Of a stretch of 16,315 bases of DNA, positions 1 to 8,141 are shown one piece after another. Each line of letters starts with the position of its first letter. Within the stretch, counting starts at the first letter, position 1. The position numbers and the translations under genes were made by a program. The notes beneath the pieces are model-generated. The model saw only the letters and a list, made by a program, of their open reading frames with translations, was not told the DNA's origin and searched no databases. Location: the NCBI GenBank assembly GCA_050253255.1, contig JBFWJK010000063.1, positions 1 to 16,315 of the forward strand, read 5' to 3'. This DNA is from JACKCP01 sp050253255. GTDB lineage: Bacteria; Desulfobacterota; Desulfobacteria; Desulfobacterales; JACKCP01.

Positions 1-1095
1 CCGATCTCAAAATATTACATGGAAAAAAGAAATATTCCTGAAAAAAATCTTCTGACACTCTGGATTACGGATAAAGAAACCTGTTCAAGCGAAGACTATG
101 AAAAAAAAGTTGTTCCTCCGGTTAGAAGGTTTCTTGAAAAAAATAAAAATATCAGATGTATTGTGTCTGTTTACGGCCTTCCGTTAAAAATATCACCACC
201 GGAACTTAAAAAAGAAGAGCAGGAAAAGCTTGAAAATTTGAACGGGAGGAAAAGGTATATTGAAAAAATTCTGGAAAAAAACAAAGGTAATGTTCAGATA
301 AAAAAAGAACTTCGTAAAATAAATAAAGAAATACAAAGCTATAAAAGAAGGCTTGACAGGTCAGCTTCATTTGATTCGGAACTTTTTCTGGTAAAAAAAG
401 AAAATTATGAACTCAAAATGTGGATTCCAAACCCATATTTTATTGAATTCAGCAATAAAAATCTTTTTGTAAAAAAAGAAGAGGTTTTAATGGTTTCAAG
501 AATAGACGGGCCTGATGCAGAATCCTGTAAAAGAATTATTGATGACTCGCTTTTCGCAGAGAAAAATGGTTTAAAAGGTAAGGCTTATTTTGATGCCAGA
601 TGGAAATATCCTGACGATAAAAAAGTAAAGGGATATGGTGTTTACGATAAATCGATTCATGATGCCAGAAAATTTATTGATAATTATAAAATTATGGAAA
701 CTGTTCTAAATGATGAGCAGGAGCTTTTCAAGAAAGGGGAATGCCCTGATACCGCAATTTACTGCGGCTGGTACAGTCATGGAAATTATATTGATGCTTT
801 TTCATGGAGTCGAGGTTCTGTCGGATACCATATTGCAAGCAGTGAATGCGTAACCCTTACAAATCCGAATTCCAATGTCTGGTGCAAAAAAATGATAGAC
901 AATGGAATTGCTGCAACAATTGGACCTGTTGGAGAGCCTTATGTTCAGTCTTTTCCTGTGCCTGAAGTCTTTTTTGCCTATCTTCTTAAGGGAGGGCTTT
1001 CTCTTGCAGAGTCTTATCTTCTGAGTGTTCCATATATATCCTGGAAAATGGTGCTGGTTGGAGATCCGATGTACAGACTAAATATAAAGAAATGA
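1..1095 (+). CDS. TIGR03790-like PEP-CTERM-associated protein, 3' part (5' end outside window)
   Basis: The frame is open from base 1, so the ATG at 19 is probably an internal methionine: the codons before it read ISKYY, and ISKYYMEKRNIP matches the conserved 'YY..R.IP..nl' stretch near the N-terminus of the TIGR03790 family. Further family-like blocks are GLPLKI (about residue 55), a DGP motif, CGWYSHGNY, an AFSW..GSVGYHIAS stretch, AATIGPVGEPYV, and the C-terminal SW..VLVGDPMYR. To my knowledge this uncharacterised family is found only in genomes that encode PEP-CTERM proteins; its biochemical role is unknown. A Lys/Glu-rich stretch at about residues 65-120, probably a coiled coil, is inserted after the first block. 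No C-terminal anchor is seen. The gene ends in a strong terminator and converges on a PEP-CTERM gene. The family call rests on motif recall, not on a search. Confidence 0.82.
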   Translation, partial: PISKYYMEKRNIPEKNLLTLWITDKETCSSEDYEKKVVPPVRRFLEKNKNIRCIVSVYGLPLKISPPELKKEEQEKLENLNGRKRYIEKILEKNKGNVQIKKELRKINKEIQSYKRRLDRSASFDSELFLVKKENYELKMWIPNPYFIEFSNKNLFVKKEEVLMVSRIDGPDAESCKRIIDDSLFAEKNGLKGKAYFDARWKYPDDKKVKGYGVYDKSIHDARKFIDNYKIMETVLNDEQELFKKGECPDTAIYCGWYSHGNYIDAFSWSRGSVGYHIASSECVTLTNPNSNVWCKKMIDNGIAATIGPVGEPYVQSFPVPEVFFAYLLKGGLSLAESYLLSVPYISWKMVLVGDPMYRLNIKK

Positions 1096-1099
1096 TTTG

Positions 1100-1119
1100 T
1101 CCCCGGCTTTTGCCGGGGA
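1100..1119. terminator. Bidirectional hairpin terminator between convergent genes
   Basis: A perfect 8-bp GC-rich stem (TCCCCGGC / GCCGGGGA) closes a TTTT loop and starts 5 bases after the stop of the upstream + gene. The following + sequence is T-rich but has no uninterrupted T-tract; on the - strand it is followed by ACAAATCATTTCTTT. It lies between convergent stop codons at 1095 and 1133 and probably serves both genes. Confidence 0.75.
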
Positions 1120-1132
1120 ATTTGTTTGCGAT

Positions 1133-1918
1133 TTATTGTTTAATCTTTTTTCTTGCTATTCCTGCAAGCCCAACCAGTCCGAGACCGAAAAGGATTAATG
1201 TCGATGGTTCAGGAACAGGGCTTGCAACAAGCTCTATAGAAAACCAGCTGTTTTTTTCTGTTGTTTGGCTTTCTGGAGTAATAAAGCCAAAATATTCAGA
1301 TGAAATATCCAGTCCAAGCAGGTTTTTTTGTTCTGAAGTTAATGGTTCGAAGTCTTCAACTGCAAAGATTGTTTTATAAACATACCCGTCTATTTTAAAT
1401 ACTTCTTCAAGAGAGCCAAATCCGGTTACCATGAAAATATCGCTGGGGTGGTTGCTGTTGTTTGGTGTTTCAAAAAATTTAATATCAAAATATTTTTCCC
1501 AACTCTGGCTTTTTAATCCTTCGGGGGTTATCGTTAATCTGGAAGATAGGGTTGCTGTTTCTAGATAGTTTTCGTAGGTAAATAATCCCTCAGATATTTG
1601 ATTGTTTTCATGTCTTAAAACTATTCCGGTTTTTTGCTCTCCTAACTCTATTGTTGAGTTAATTGAAGCAGGGTTAACTGAGATGGAGCTGTAAGAATAG
1701 TAATTACCTGATATCACACCCTTAGAACCCCATTTTAATGTTGTAGGCAGGTTATTAAACTCTGTGTTGGGATTAAGTCCATCAACACCATCATTATAGT
1801 TTGAAAAACCATATTGAATGTCAAAGTTCCAGTTGTTTATTGGTGCAGCATAAGTTGATAAAACTGAAACCAATAAAAACAATGATGTAAAAGTCATGAG
1901 TGATAAAAAATTTTTCAT
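1133..1918 (-). CDS. PEP-CTERM sorting domain protein, THxN-like
   Basis: A secreted exosortase substrate of 261 residues. Residues 1-24 are a signal peptide (MKNFLSL, hydrophobic core, STYA, then APINN). The C-terminus has the full tripartite sorting signal: VPEPST, a Gly/Leu-rich helix (LILFGLGLVGLAGIA) and the basic tail RKKIKQ. The middle carries GIVLRHENNQI followed by a stretch ending LTITPEG. This resembles the core of the THxN family of PEP-CTERM proteins, with Arg in place of the usual Thr; I place it there tentatively. The start at 1918 was chosen over an ATG at 1954 because it has an AAAGGA ribosome site and is followed at once by a signal peptide. After export it should be cut at the PEP motif by an exosortase and reach the surface or extracellular matrix. 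Its exact role is not known. Confidence 0.88.
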   Translation of the reverse strand: MKNFLSLMTFTSLFLLVSVLSTYAAPINNWNFDIQYGFSNYNDGVDGLNPNTEFNNLPTTLKWGSKGVISGNYYSYSSISVNPASINSTIELGEQKTGIVLRHENNQISEGLFTYENYLETATLSSRLTITPEGLKSQSWEKYFDIKFFETPNNSNHPSDIFMVTGFGSLEEVFKIDGYVYKTIFAVEDFEPLTSEQKNLLGLDISSEYFGFITPESQTTEKNSWFSIELVASPVPEPSTLILFGLGLVGLAGIARKKIKQ

Positions 1919-1972
1919 AGTTTTTCCTTTCAAATTCTTGGTTAATATATGCATGTTTATATATATAAAAAA

Positions 1973-1992
1973 AATATATTAAACAATATATT
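1973..1992. repeat. Paired AATATATT palindromes upstream of PEP-CTERM gene
   Basis: Two copies of the self-complementary octamer AATATATT are separated by AAAC, 55-74 bases upstream of the PEP-CTERM start at 1918. The 181-base gap (1919-2099) is otherwise very AT-rich, and I see no convincing sigma-70 promoter in it. The octamers could be an operator or just chance in AT-rich DNA. Confidence 0.25.
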
Positions 1993-2099
1993 CTTTATGC
2001 TTAAGAGAAAATTCTTTGTTTGTTAAATATTTTGTGGTTTTATTGAGGGAAAAATAAAAAATACGAATTTGAATTAAGTGCTGAGGCTTCTTAAAAAAT

Positions 2100-2861
2100 T
2101 TATAATCCTTTTATTTTTTTGTAAAAATCAGGATAAAACTCCGGCTCCAGTCCATTCATCATAACTTCAAACATATTTGGATCAATCCTGTATAGTTCTT
2201 TTTCAATTTCATCAACTATGCCAAGGTATGGAGTTCTCCATCCGTGATAAAAAAGTTTTTCAGCTATGGGATGAAAAATAAATCCATATTTTTTCAATGC
2301 ATAAAAGAGTTTATCTTCTGTTATCATATACCAGTGAGTAATACCGTTTCTTTTACTTTCATGATACATAATCTGGCAGAGGCCTAAAATAAGTATAGGA
2401 TTTTTTCTTCCAAGCATTTCTTTTGGAATTGTTCCGTCATCTGGTAAAATACCGCCTTCTTTTTTGGTTAAGTAAGATTCTATTCCATAGGCGCCGTCTT
2501 CTTTTCGTCTTCTTAGGTCTCTGGAAACAGTTAATCTGGAAATTTCAGCAATTTTGTTTCTTTCAGGTTTTTCTCCGATAAAACGTAAGTTTGGTACAGC
2601 TTCAATAGGGAAGCCCTTTGGAGAATCCAAAACCAGTCGTATTGTGCCAACTACAGAATCAGAATCATTAAGGCAGGCAATGTGAATAGATTCATTTTCA
2701 AAATCATCAGTTTCTAGGCCTTCTGAGTGATCTTCTTTTTTTTCAAATCCGAATTCTTCAACATAAACTTCATAGCGCATTTTAAAGGTGTCTTTTTTGA
2801 TTTTTTCGTCATCAACGACACCAAAACGGAAATTACCGTATTGCTGGCTGTTTTTTATCAT
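2100..2861 (-). CDS. PEP-CTERM/exosortase-associated acyltransferase (LuxI-like GNAT fold)
   Basis: A 253-residue cytoplasmic protein with the signature of the exosortase-associated acyltransferase family (TIGR03694), distant kin of the N-acyl-homoserine lactone synthases. Visible blocks are MRYEVYVEEFGF (residues 28-39), equivalent to the LuxI R-x-x-V-F region; ETDDFEN (50-56); VGTIRLV (71-77); and EISRLTVSRDLRRR (106-119), equivalent to the LuxI E-x-SR block. The C-terminal half resembles the acyl-donor side of LuxI enzymes (HWYMITEDK, KKYGFIFHPI). No signal peptide or membrane segment is present. Family knowledge predicts transfer of an acyl group from a carrier or CoA to an unknown acceptor; the substrate cannot be read from the sequence. 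It has a good sigma-70 promoter and a weak ribosome site. It is divergent from an operon encoding an acyl ligase and reductase, which suggests a joint pathway. No terminator is evident after it, so the PEP-CTERM gene 181 bases downstream could be co-transcribed. Confidence 0.87.
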   Translation of the reverse strand: MIKNSQQYGNFRFGVVDDEKIKKDTFKMRYEVYVEEFGFEKKEDHSEGLETDDFENESIHIACLNDSDSVVGTIRLVLDSPKGFPIEAVPNLRFIGEKPERNKIAEISRLTVSRDLRRRKEDGAYGIESYLTKKEGGILPDDGTIPKEMLGRKNPILILGLCQIMYHESKRNGITHWYMITEDKLFYALKKYGFIFHPIAEKLFYHGWRTPYLGIVDEIEKELYRIDPNMFEVMMNGLEPEFYPDFYKKIKGL

Positions 2862-2908
2862 TGCTGTTTACTCTGTTTTTGAGTTTGAATTAAAAAAAAG
2901 AATGTTTT

Positions 2909-2937
2909 ATTATGAATCTTAAAATGTTTAATGTCAA
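2909..2937 (-). promoter_or_regulatory. Sigma-70-like promoter for the acyltransferase gene
   Basis: On the - strand a perfect -35 TTGACA (2937-2932), a 17-base spacer and a -10 CATAAT (2914-2909, 5 of 6 matches) are followed by a leader of about 40 bases to the ATG at 2861. This is the best promoter match in the window. Confidence 0.7.
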
Positions 2938-2943
2938 CTCAAT

Positions 2944-2972
2944 TTGTGATCAGAATTTATTTTCATTTTAAT
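2944..2972 (+). promoter_or_regulatory. Candidate sigma-70 promoter for the MMPL-to-SDR operon
   Basis: A -35 TTGTGA (2944-2949, 4 of 6), a 17-base spacer and a -10 TTTAAT (2967-2972, 5 of 6) precede the MMPL gene start at 2992, giving a leader of only about 12 bases. The two divergent -35 boxes are 6 bases apart, so the two promoters may compete or share a regulator. Confidence 0.42.
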
Positions 2973-2991
2973 AAAATTAGAAAGTTTATTG

Positions 2992-5256
2992 ATGAAAAGT
3001 TATATTAATAGATACATAGTTGTTTTTTTATCTTTGCTTTTGACTCTACCTTTTTTAATCAGGCTCGATAAGGTTAAGATCGAGGATAATGTAGATTATT
3101 TTCATGATAAAGAAAATCCTCAGATAATTTTCTACGATAAATTTAAAAAACTATTTGAAAATGATGAGTTTTTTATAATTGCTTTTAAAAAAAAAGATAT
3201 TTTTACTTCTGAAAATTTAAGTTTGGTTAAATTAATTACTGAAGATCTGGAAAAAATAAATGAAATACGAGAAGTAAAGAGCCTTTCTAATATTGATTAC
3301 ACTGTTGGAGAAAATGAATTCTTTATTGTTAGAAAATTTCTCGAAACAATACCGGCTCCGGAAAACATTAAAGAATTATCAGAGTTAAAAGAAGAGGCTT
3401 TATCAAACACATTACTAAACAAAAATTTTATATCGAAAGACGGTAAGACAGTAGCTATTATAGTCTATGTATATGAAAAATCAGATGATGGTGAGTACAG
3501 AAAAAAAATAATAAATAAGTGTAGAACTAAATTAGCTGAATATAAATCTGAAACTGGTGAAATTTTTATTGGCGGATGGACAATTACAAATTACTATCTA
3601 AGCCATTTGATGCAAAAGGACCTGAAGGTTTTCATTCCAGTAACCTATCTTTTTATTACAATAGCAGTTTTTTTTATTTTTAGAAATTTATGGCTTGTTC
3701 TTTTATCTTTTTTGAATATATCGATGTGTATGATCTGCACTATGGGCCTTTTTTATTATCTAAATATAAGTATTAACAATGTAACAACAATAATTCCTCC
3801 TCTTATTATGGCTCTTGCCCTCTGTGACACTGTTCATATTTTTTCATACTTAAGTAACTATTCTTTCAAAACAAAAAATGAAAAAAGATCAAATATAATT
3901 ATTATTCTAAAAAAATTACTTTTGCCATGTTTTTTGACAACTCTTACAACTGCAGTCGGGTTTGCTTCTTTATCTGTAAGCGATATTCCACCTATAAAAG
4001 ATTTTGCCAAAGCAGCAACAATAGGAATGTTTTTTGAGTTTGTTTTTGCATTTACTTTTCTTCCTTCAATGCTTCTTTTGGTTCCATTTGAAAAGAAGAG
4101 TCCAAAAAAAACAGAGTTTAGCATATCTAAATTATTAGAGTTTATATCTAAAACAGTAACGTCTGATTATATTTTAATTAATTTTATCGGGTTTGCAGTC
4201 ATTGGTTTTTCAGTTTATTTTGCTTTGGATATAAGCACTGAAACAAATGTAATTGAATATTTTAAAAAAAATAGTGAAATTCAGAAGTCAAATCAGTTTA
4301 TAAAGAAGAATTTAGCCGGCCTTTCAACTTTTGATATATCAATAAAAGGAAATGAAGAAGATCTTTTCAAAGATCCGGAAGCCTTAAAAGTGATAGAAAA
4401 AATTCAAAATTATGCCGATAAAACAAAAGGTGTGGATAAAACACTTTCGTTTGTTGATTTTTTAAAAGATATGAATAAATCATTCCACAATGAAAATAAT
4501 GATTTTTTAATAATTCCTGAGTCAAGGGAAATGGTATCACAATACCTCTTGATATATGACTCTGAGAATATTCGCGATTACATTAATTCGAATTTTGATC
4601 ACGCAAGAATTTTTGTAAGAATTTCTGAAGACTCAACAAAAGAACAATCTGAAATAATAAATAAAATAAACAGTTATATTGAACAGTCAAAGTTTGATGG
4701 TTATATTATCAAAATAACAGGACGAGTTTTTATTGATGTAAACATGATAGACAGCCTTGTAAAAAGTCAAATCTGGAGTCTTTTTACTGCAGGGATAATT
4801 ATACTAAGCCTTATGTTTATAATAATGAAGTCCTTTAAACTGGGGTTGCTGAGTGTAATACCTAATCTGGTACCAATTATAATCAATTTTGGAATAATGG
4901 GTTTTTTCGGTATACCGCTCAATGCCGCAACGGCTCTTATAGCTGCAGTCGCTCTTGGGATTGCTGTTGATGATACAATTCATTTTTTGACTGCTTATTC
5001 CAAATATTCCAAAGAAGCAATAACTGTTTCTCAAGCTGTTAAGTTGTCGATTATGGACAAAGGAAAAGCAATTATTACTTCATCTTTTGTTTTGACTATA
5101 GGTTTTGGAACTTTGGTTTTCAGCTCATTTGTACCTTCAATATATTTTGGGCTTTTATGTTCAATCATTATGGTTACTGCTGTTATTGGAGATTTGTTTT
5201 TTTTACCGGCTCTGATTTTGCTTACAAATACATTTACAAAAAGGGGAAATTGCTGA
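2992..5256 (+). CDS. MMPL/RND-superfamily transporter
   Basis: A 754-residue inner-membrane protein with the duplicated RND/MMPL layout: one N-terminal helix (about 9-23), a large periplasmic domain (about 25-210), a block of five helices (about 213-365), a helix at about 394-413, a second periplasmic domain (about 415-590), then a final block of five helices (about 594-745). Aspartates lie within equivalent helices of the two halves, LALCDTVHIF (about D279) and GIAVDDTIHF (about D660-661); these are typical proton-relay positions. At this length it resembles the hydrophobe and lipid exporters of the MMPL group (HpnN/MmpL-like 'predicted exporters') rather than the longer AcrB-type pumps. The substrate is unknown; the acyl-modifying genes downstream suggest a lipid or acyl compound. 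The ATG at 2992 is chosen over a TTG one codon earlier. The stop overlaps the next start by one base (TGATG). No membrane-fusion protein is encoded beside it. Confidence 0.88.
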   Translation: MKSYINRYIVVFLSLLLTLPFLIRLDKVKIEDNVDYFHDKENPQIIFYDKFKKLFENDEFFIIAFKKKDIFTSENLSLVKLITEDLEKINEIREVKSLSNIDYTVGENEFFIVRKFLETIPAPENIKELSELKEEALSNTLLNKNFISKDGKTVAIIVYVYEKSDDGEYRKKIINKCRTKLAEYKSETGEIFIGGWTITNYYLSHLMQKDLKVFIPVTYLFITIAVFFIFRNLWLVLLSFLNISMCMICTMGLFYYLNISINNVTTIIPPLIMALALCDTVHIFSYLSNYSFKTKNEKRSNIIIILKKLLLPCFLTTLTTAVGFASLSVSDIPPIKDFAKAATIGMFFEFVFAFTFLPSMLLLVPFEKKSPKKTEFSISKLLEFISKTVTSDYILINFIGFAVIGFSVYFALDISTETNVIEYFKKNSEIQKSNQFIKKNLAGLSTFDISIKGNEEDLFKDPEALKVIEKIQNYADKTKGVDKTLSFVDFLKDMNKSFHNENNDFLIIPESREMVSQYLLIYDSENIRDYINSNFDHARIFVRISEDSTKEQSEIINKINSYIEQSKFDGYIIKITGRVFIDVNMIDSLVKSQIWSLFTAGIIILSLMFIIMKSFKLGLLSVIPNLVPIIINFGIMGFFGIPLNAATALIAAVALGIAVDDTIHFLTAYSKYSKEAITVSQAVKLSIMDKGKAIITSSFVLTIGFGTLVFSSFVPSIYFGLLCSIIMVTAVIGDLFFLPALILLTNTFTKRGNC

Positions 5257-6329
5257 TGAAATCTTGTAAAAATTGTCTTCTGCCAGAAAAAGTTCCCGAA
5301 TCGAATATCGACAGCTCGGGTATCTGCAGCTTTTGCAGAGGTGAAAGAAGATCTGATTATGAAGTAGATGAACAATTAAGGCATGAATGGAAAAAAGATT
5401 TGGAAAAAGCACTGTCAGAGTGCAAAGGAAAAGGCGAATATGATTGTCTGGTCCCCATAAGCGGCGGTAAGGACAGCCTTTATTTAGCTTATAAGCTTAA
5501 ATATGAATATGGGCTCAAAGTGCTTGGTTATACTACAAATATTAATATTCCTGATATTGCTCAGGAAAATATTAAGACATGCTTAAAAAAAATTGATATA
5601 AGGCATTATTCCGACACTCCGCCAGATAGTTTTTACAGAAAAATCTTCAGTTATCTTTTAAAAAATCAGGAAGACAGGGGCGCTGTTTATACAATTTCAT
5701 ACGTTTATGCACCATTATTTGAAGGCGATGCAATTAAGCTTGCCATAGAAAAAAACATTCCTTTGATACTTGCAGGTTATTCACCAGGACAACCTGAGCC
5801 TGAAAGAATGACATATGAGTTTTCAAGAAAAATGATTTGTGAAACAGACTGGACACCTCCCGGATTGGTGAAAGATAATGTTATAAATGAAGATGAAATA
5901 GAGCTTTTTTATAATCCCAACAAATATCCAAAAGGAACAGAGTTCCCAAGATACCTTGCTCCTTTTCATGCATGGGACTATAGTCAGGATAAAATAATGA
6001 AATTTGTTGTTGATAAGGGGCTTGTCAAATCTAAAAAGCATGCCAGCCCTATTTACAGTAATTATCCCATTAACTGGCTTTTAATGTATTCGGATTTGAA
6101 ATTCTTTGGCTACAACCCATATCATCCTGAATTTTCTCAATTGATAAGAGACGGAAAAGCAAGCAGAGCATATTGGAAATTAATGACTCCAATCGTCAAT
6201 TTTATGATTAAAAATATGGTTTTTCTGGGGAAGGATGCAAAAAAGAGCATGGATTGGCTTGGAATAGAAGAAAAGGATTTAAAAATAACAAAACCAAGGG
6301 GATACTATGATCCTGTAATTCCTTTATAA
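5256..6329 (+). CDS. PP-loop ATPase, N-acetyl sugar amidotransferase-like (WbpG/PseA/WbuX type)
   Basis: A 357-residue cytoplasmic protein. It opens with two CxxC pairs (C4/C7 and C24/C27, in CKNCLLPE and GICSFC), which probably bind zinc and are typical of the WbpG/PseA/WbuX amidotransferase group. The ATP-pyrophosphatase loop SGGKDS is at residues 69-74. Family enzymes adenylate a carbonyl of a substrate, often an N-acetyl sugar, and replace it with nitrogen from a partner glutaminase (HisH-like). No such glutaminase is encoded here, so the true substrate or nitrogen source may differ. The start at 5256 overlaps the stop of the transporter gene and has a GGGG-containing ribosome site. An in-frame extension starting at 5157 would run inside the transporter gene and is rejected. 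The acyl ligase gene follows 17 bases later, placing this step in the same pathway. Confidence 0.8.
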   Translation: MKSCKNCLLPEKVPESNIDSSGICSFCRGERRSDYEVDEQLRHEWKKDLEKALSECKGKGEYDCLVPISGGKDSLYLAYKLKYEYGLKVLGYTTNINIPDIAQENIKTCLKKIDIRHYSDTPPDSFYRKIFSYLLKNQEDRGAVYTISYVYAPLFEGDAIKLAIEKNIPLILAGYSPGQPEPERMTYEFSRKMICETDWTPPGLVKDNVINEDEIELFYNPNKYPKGTEFPRYLAPFHAWDYSQDKIMKFVVDKGLVKSKKHASPIYSNYPINWLLMYSDLKFFGYNPYHPEFSQLIRDGKASRAYWKLMTPIVNFMIKNMVFLGKDAKKSMDWLGIEEKDLKITKPRGYYDPVIPL

Positions 6330-6333
6330 GCGA

Positions 6334-6339
6334 AAAGGA
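6334..6339 (+). promoter_or_regulatory. Ribosome binding site that fixes the ligase start
   Basis: AAAGGA lies 7 bases before the ATG at 6347 but only 1 base before the in-frame ATG at 6341. The spacing favours 6347. Confidence 0.55.
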
Positions 6340-6346
6340 CATGATT

Positions 6347-8128
6347 ATGTATAAAAATATTCCAGAGATGCTTAAAAAAAGGGTCGAAAAATCACCTGAA
6401 AGAGCCGCTCATTTTACCTTGAACTCAAAAGGAAAATGGGAGGAGCATTCCTGGTCTGAATTTTATTTGTCTTCCGCAGAAATTGCAGAAAAACTGTTTT
6501 ATGCGGGCTTGCTTGCGGGCGATAATGTTGCTCTTATAGCCCCGACTTCTCTTTTATGGGAATATGTTCAAATGGGGATTCTGATTGCAGGAGGTGCTGT
6601 AGTTGGGATTGATCCGGGTGAAGATCCTTTAAATATCGAAAAAAATGTCGAGATCTGCTCTATAAAAGGTATTGTTATTCAAGATATTAATTTTTTGGAA
6701 AAGCTGAGCAAAGACACGGTTAATAATTTCGGATTCATCATTATACTTGATAATAATTACGATTTAAAATGCAGCCAAAATATTTTTTTTCTGAATCAAC
6801 TTGAAAGGAAAAGTCTGCCGGAAATTGATATAAAACCCAAAAGTCCGGCTACGATAATTTTTACATCCGGTACAACAGGAGAACAAAAGGCTGTATTATA
6901 TACCCATGAACAGGTTTTGACTGCATGCCGTTCTGTAATTAATGCTTTTGATGATTTAAGTTGTGAAACAAATCTTGCATGCTGGCTTCCGCTTGCAAAT
7001 CTTTTCCAGCGAATGATCAATTTTTGCGCAATTGAAATAGGCGCTAAAAACTTTTTTGTTGAAGAACCAAAAAAAATTGCTGAATTGATTCCCGTCATTA
7101 ATCCTCACATTTTTATAGGAGTTCCCAGGGTTTTTGAAAAAATTTATTTTGGTATTCAATCGGAAATTGATAGGAAAAATAAATTTGTTAAAGCTATTAT
7201 CAATTATTCAATCCAAAAAGGGGACATTGTTTCAGCTGATCGAAGAAATAAAAAACGCACCTCTTTTTTTACCTTTTATATGTATACAATTCTTGATTTG
7301 CTGATTTTAAAAAAAATCAGGTCAATTTTCGGAAATAACCTTAAGTATATGATAAGTGGTTCTGCTCCCATGCCTTTGTGGCTTCTTGAAAAATTTCATG
7401 CTCTTGGGTTTCTTGTTTTAGAGGCTTACGGCATAAGCGAAAATATAATTCCTAATTCAATAAATACTCCACAAAATTTTAAACTCGGTACTGTAGGCAA
7501 GCCTATTCCAGAAAATATTGTTAAAATTGCCCCTGACGGTGAATTTTGCATAAAAGGCCCGGGTCTTTTTTCAGGATATTATGGGAAAAATAAAAGTGAG
7601 CCCATATTTGATGATGAAGGTTTTTTTGCTACAGGAGACTTTGTAAGCAAAGATGAAGAAGGATATCTTGTTATTGAGGGGAGAAAGTCTGAAGTCTTTA
7701 AAACTTCAACCGGAAGAAAAATTGCCCCAGCTGGAATAGAAAATGTATTAAAGGAAATTTCATATGTTGAGCAGGCTGTTGTTTTTGGGGCTCAGAAAAA
7801 ATTTATTGTTTCTATCCTTGCTGTATCAAAAGAATTTTTTGATAAGAAAGAAATATTTTCCAAGGAAGAAATTTTAAAGAAAATTAATGGTGATATTTTT
7901 TTTAAAACTAAAAATTTGCCTGACTATAAAAAACCAGCTGGTTTTATTGTGAAGTTTGGAGAGTTTCGTCAGGAAGATTTTGAAATGACAAGTAACCTGA
8001 AGTTGAGAAGAAAAGTGATTGAAAAAAATTATCAAGAAGAAATAAATAAAATTTATGATTTTTTAGATGGTGATGTTTTTTTAGCTGAGTGTATGCAGAT
8101 AGATAATACTGTTTTTATAATAATCTAA
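6347..8128 (+). CDS. AMP-forming long-chain acyl-CoA ligase-like protein
   Basis: A 593-residue member of the ANL (adenylate-forming) superfamily, closest in pattern to long-chain fatty acyl-CoA synthetases of the FadD15 type. Core motifs: P-loop FTSGTTGEQK (172-181), YGISE (361-365), ATGD (428-431), and EGRKSEVFKTSTGRKIAP (444-461), which matches the fatty-acyl synthetase GRKKD-FKTS-GK-IAP block. A C-terminal TSNLKLRRKVIEKNY carries the expected catalytic lysine. Expected reaction: carboxylic acid + ATP to acyl-AMP, then transfer to CoA or another thiol. There is no peptidyl or acyl carrier domain at the C-terminus. It differs from the exosortase-1 ligase family (TIGR03098) as far as I can judge, but occupies a comparable genomic setting. 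The SDR gene begins 13 bases later, so a ligase/reductase partnership is likely. The fatty-acid preference is inferred. Confidence 0.85.
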   Translation: MYKNIPEMLKKRVEKSPERAAHFTLNSKGKWEEHSWSEFYLSSAEIAEKLFYAGLLAGDNVALIAPTSLLWEYVQMGILIAGGAVVGIDPGEDPLNIEKNVEICSIKGIVIQDINFLEKLSKDTVNNFGFIIILDNNYDLKCSQNIFFLNQLERKSLPEIDIKPKSPATIIFTSGTTGEQKAVLYTHEQVLTACRSVINAFDDLSCETNLACWLPLANLFQRMINFCAIEIGAKNFFVEEPKKIAELIPVINPHIFIGVPRVFEKIYFGIQSEIDRKNKFVKAIINYSIQKGDIVSADRRNKKRTSFFTFYMYTILDLLILKKIRSIFGNNLKYMISGSAPMPLWLLEKFHALGFLVLEAYGISENIIPNSINTPQNFKLGTVGKPIPENIVKIAPDGEFCIKGPGLFSGYYGKNKSEPIFDDEGFFATGDFVSKDEEGYLVIEGRKSEVFKTSTGRKIAPAGIENVLKEISYVEQAVVFGAQKKFIVSILAVSKEFFDKKEIFSKEEILKKINGDIFFKTKNLPDYKKPAGFIVKFGEFRQEDFEMTSNLKLRRKVIEKNYQEEINKIYDFLDGDVFLAECMQIDNTVFIII

Positions 8129-8141
8129 TCAGAGGTGTGAC

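Noticed and set aside
1919..1954. Upstream start of the first PEP-CTERM protein
   Set aside because: It would put 12 charged residues before the signal peptide, and the AAAGGA site sits correctly for the ATG at 1918.
1919..2099. Sigma-54 (-24/-12) promoter upstream of the first PEP-CTERM gene
   Set aside because: Some PEP-CTERM systems use PrsK/PrsR with sigma-54, so I looked for TGGC-N8-TTGC here and upstream of 10130; neither region has it.
5157..5255. N-terminal extension of the PP-loop ATPase
   Set aside because: It would lie wholly inside the transporter gene in another frame; the ATG at 5256 overlaps the transporter stop and begins directly at the conserved CxxC region.
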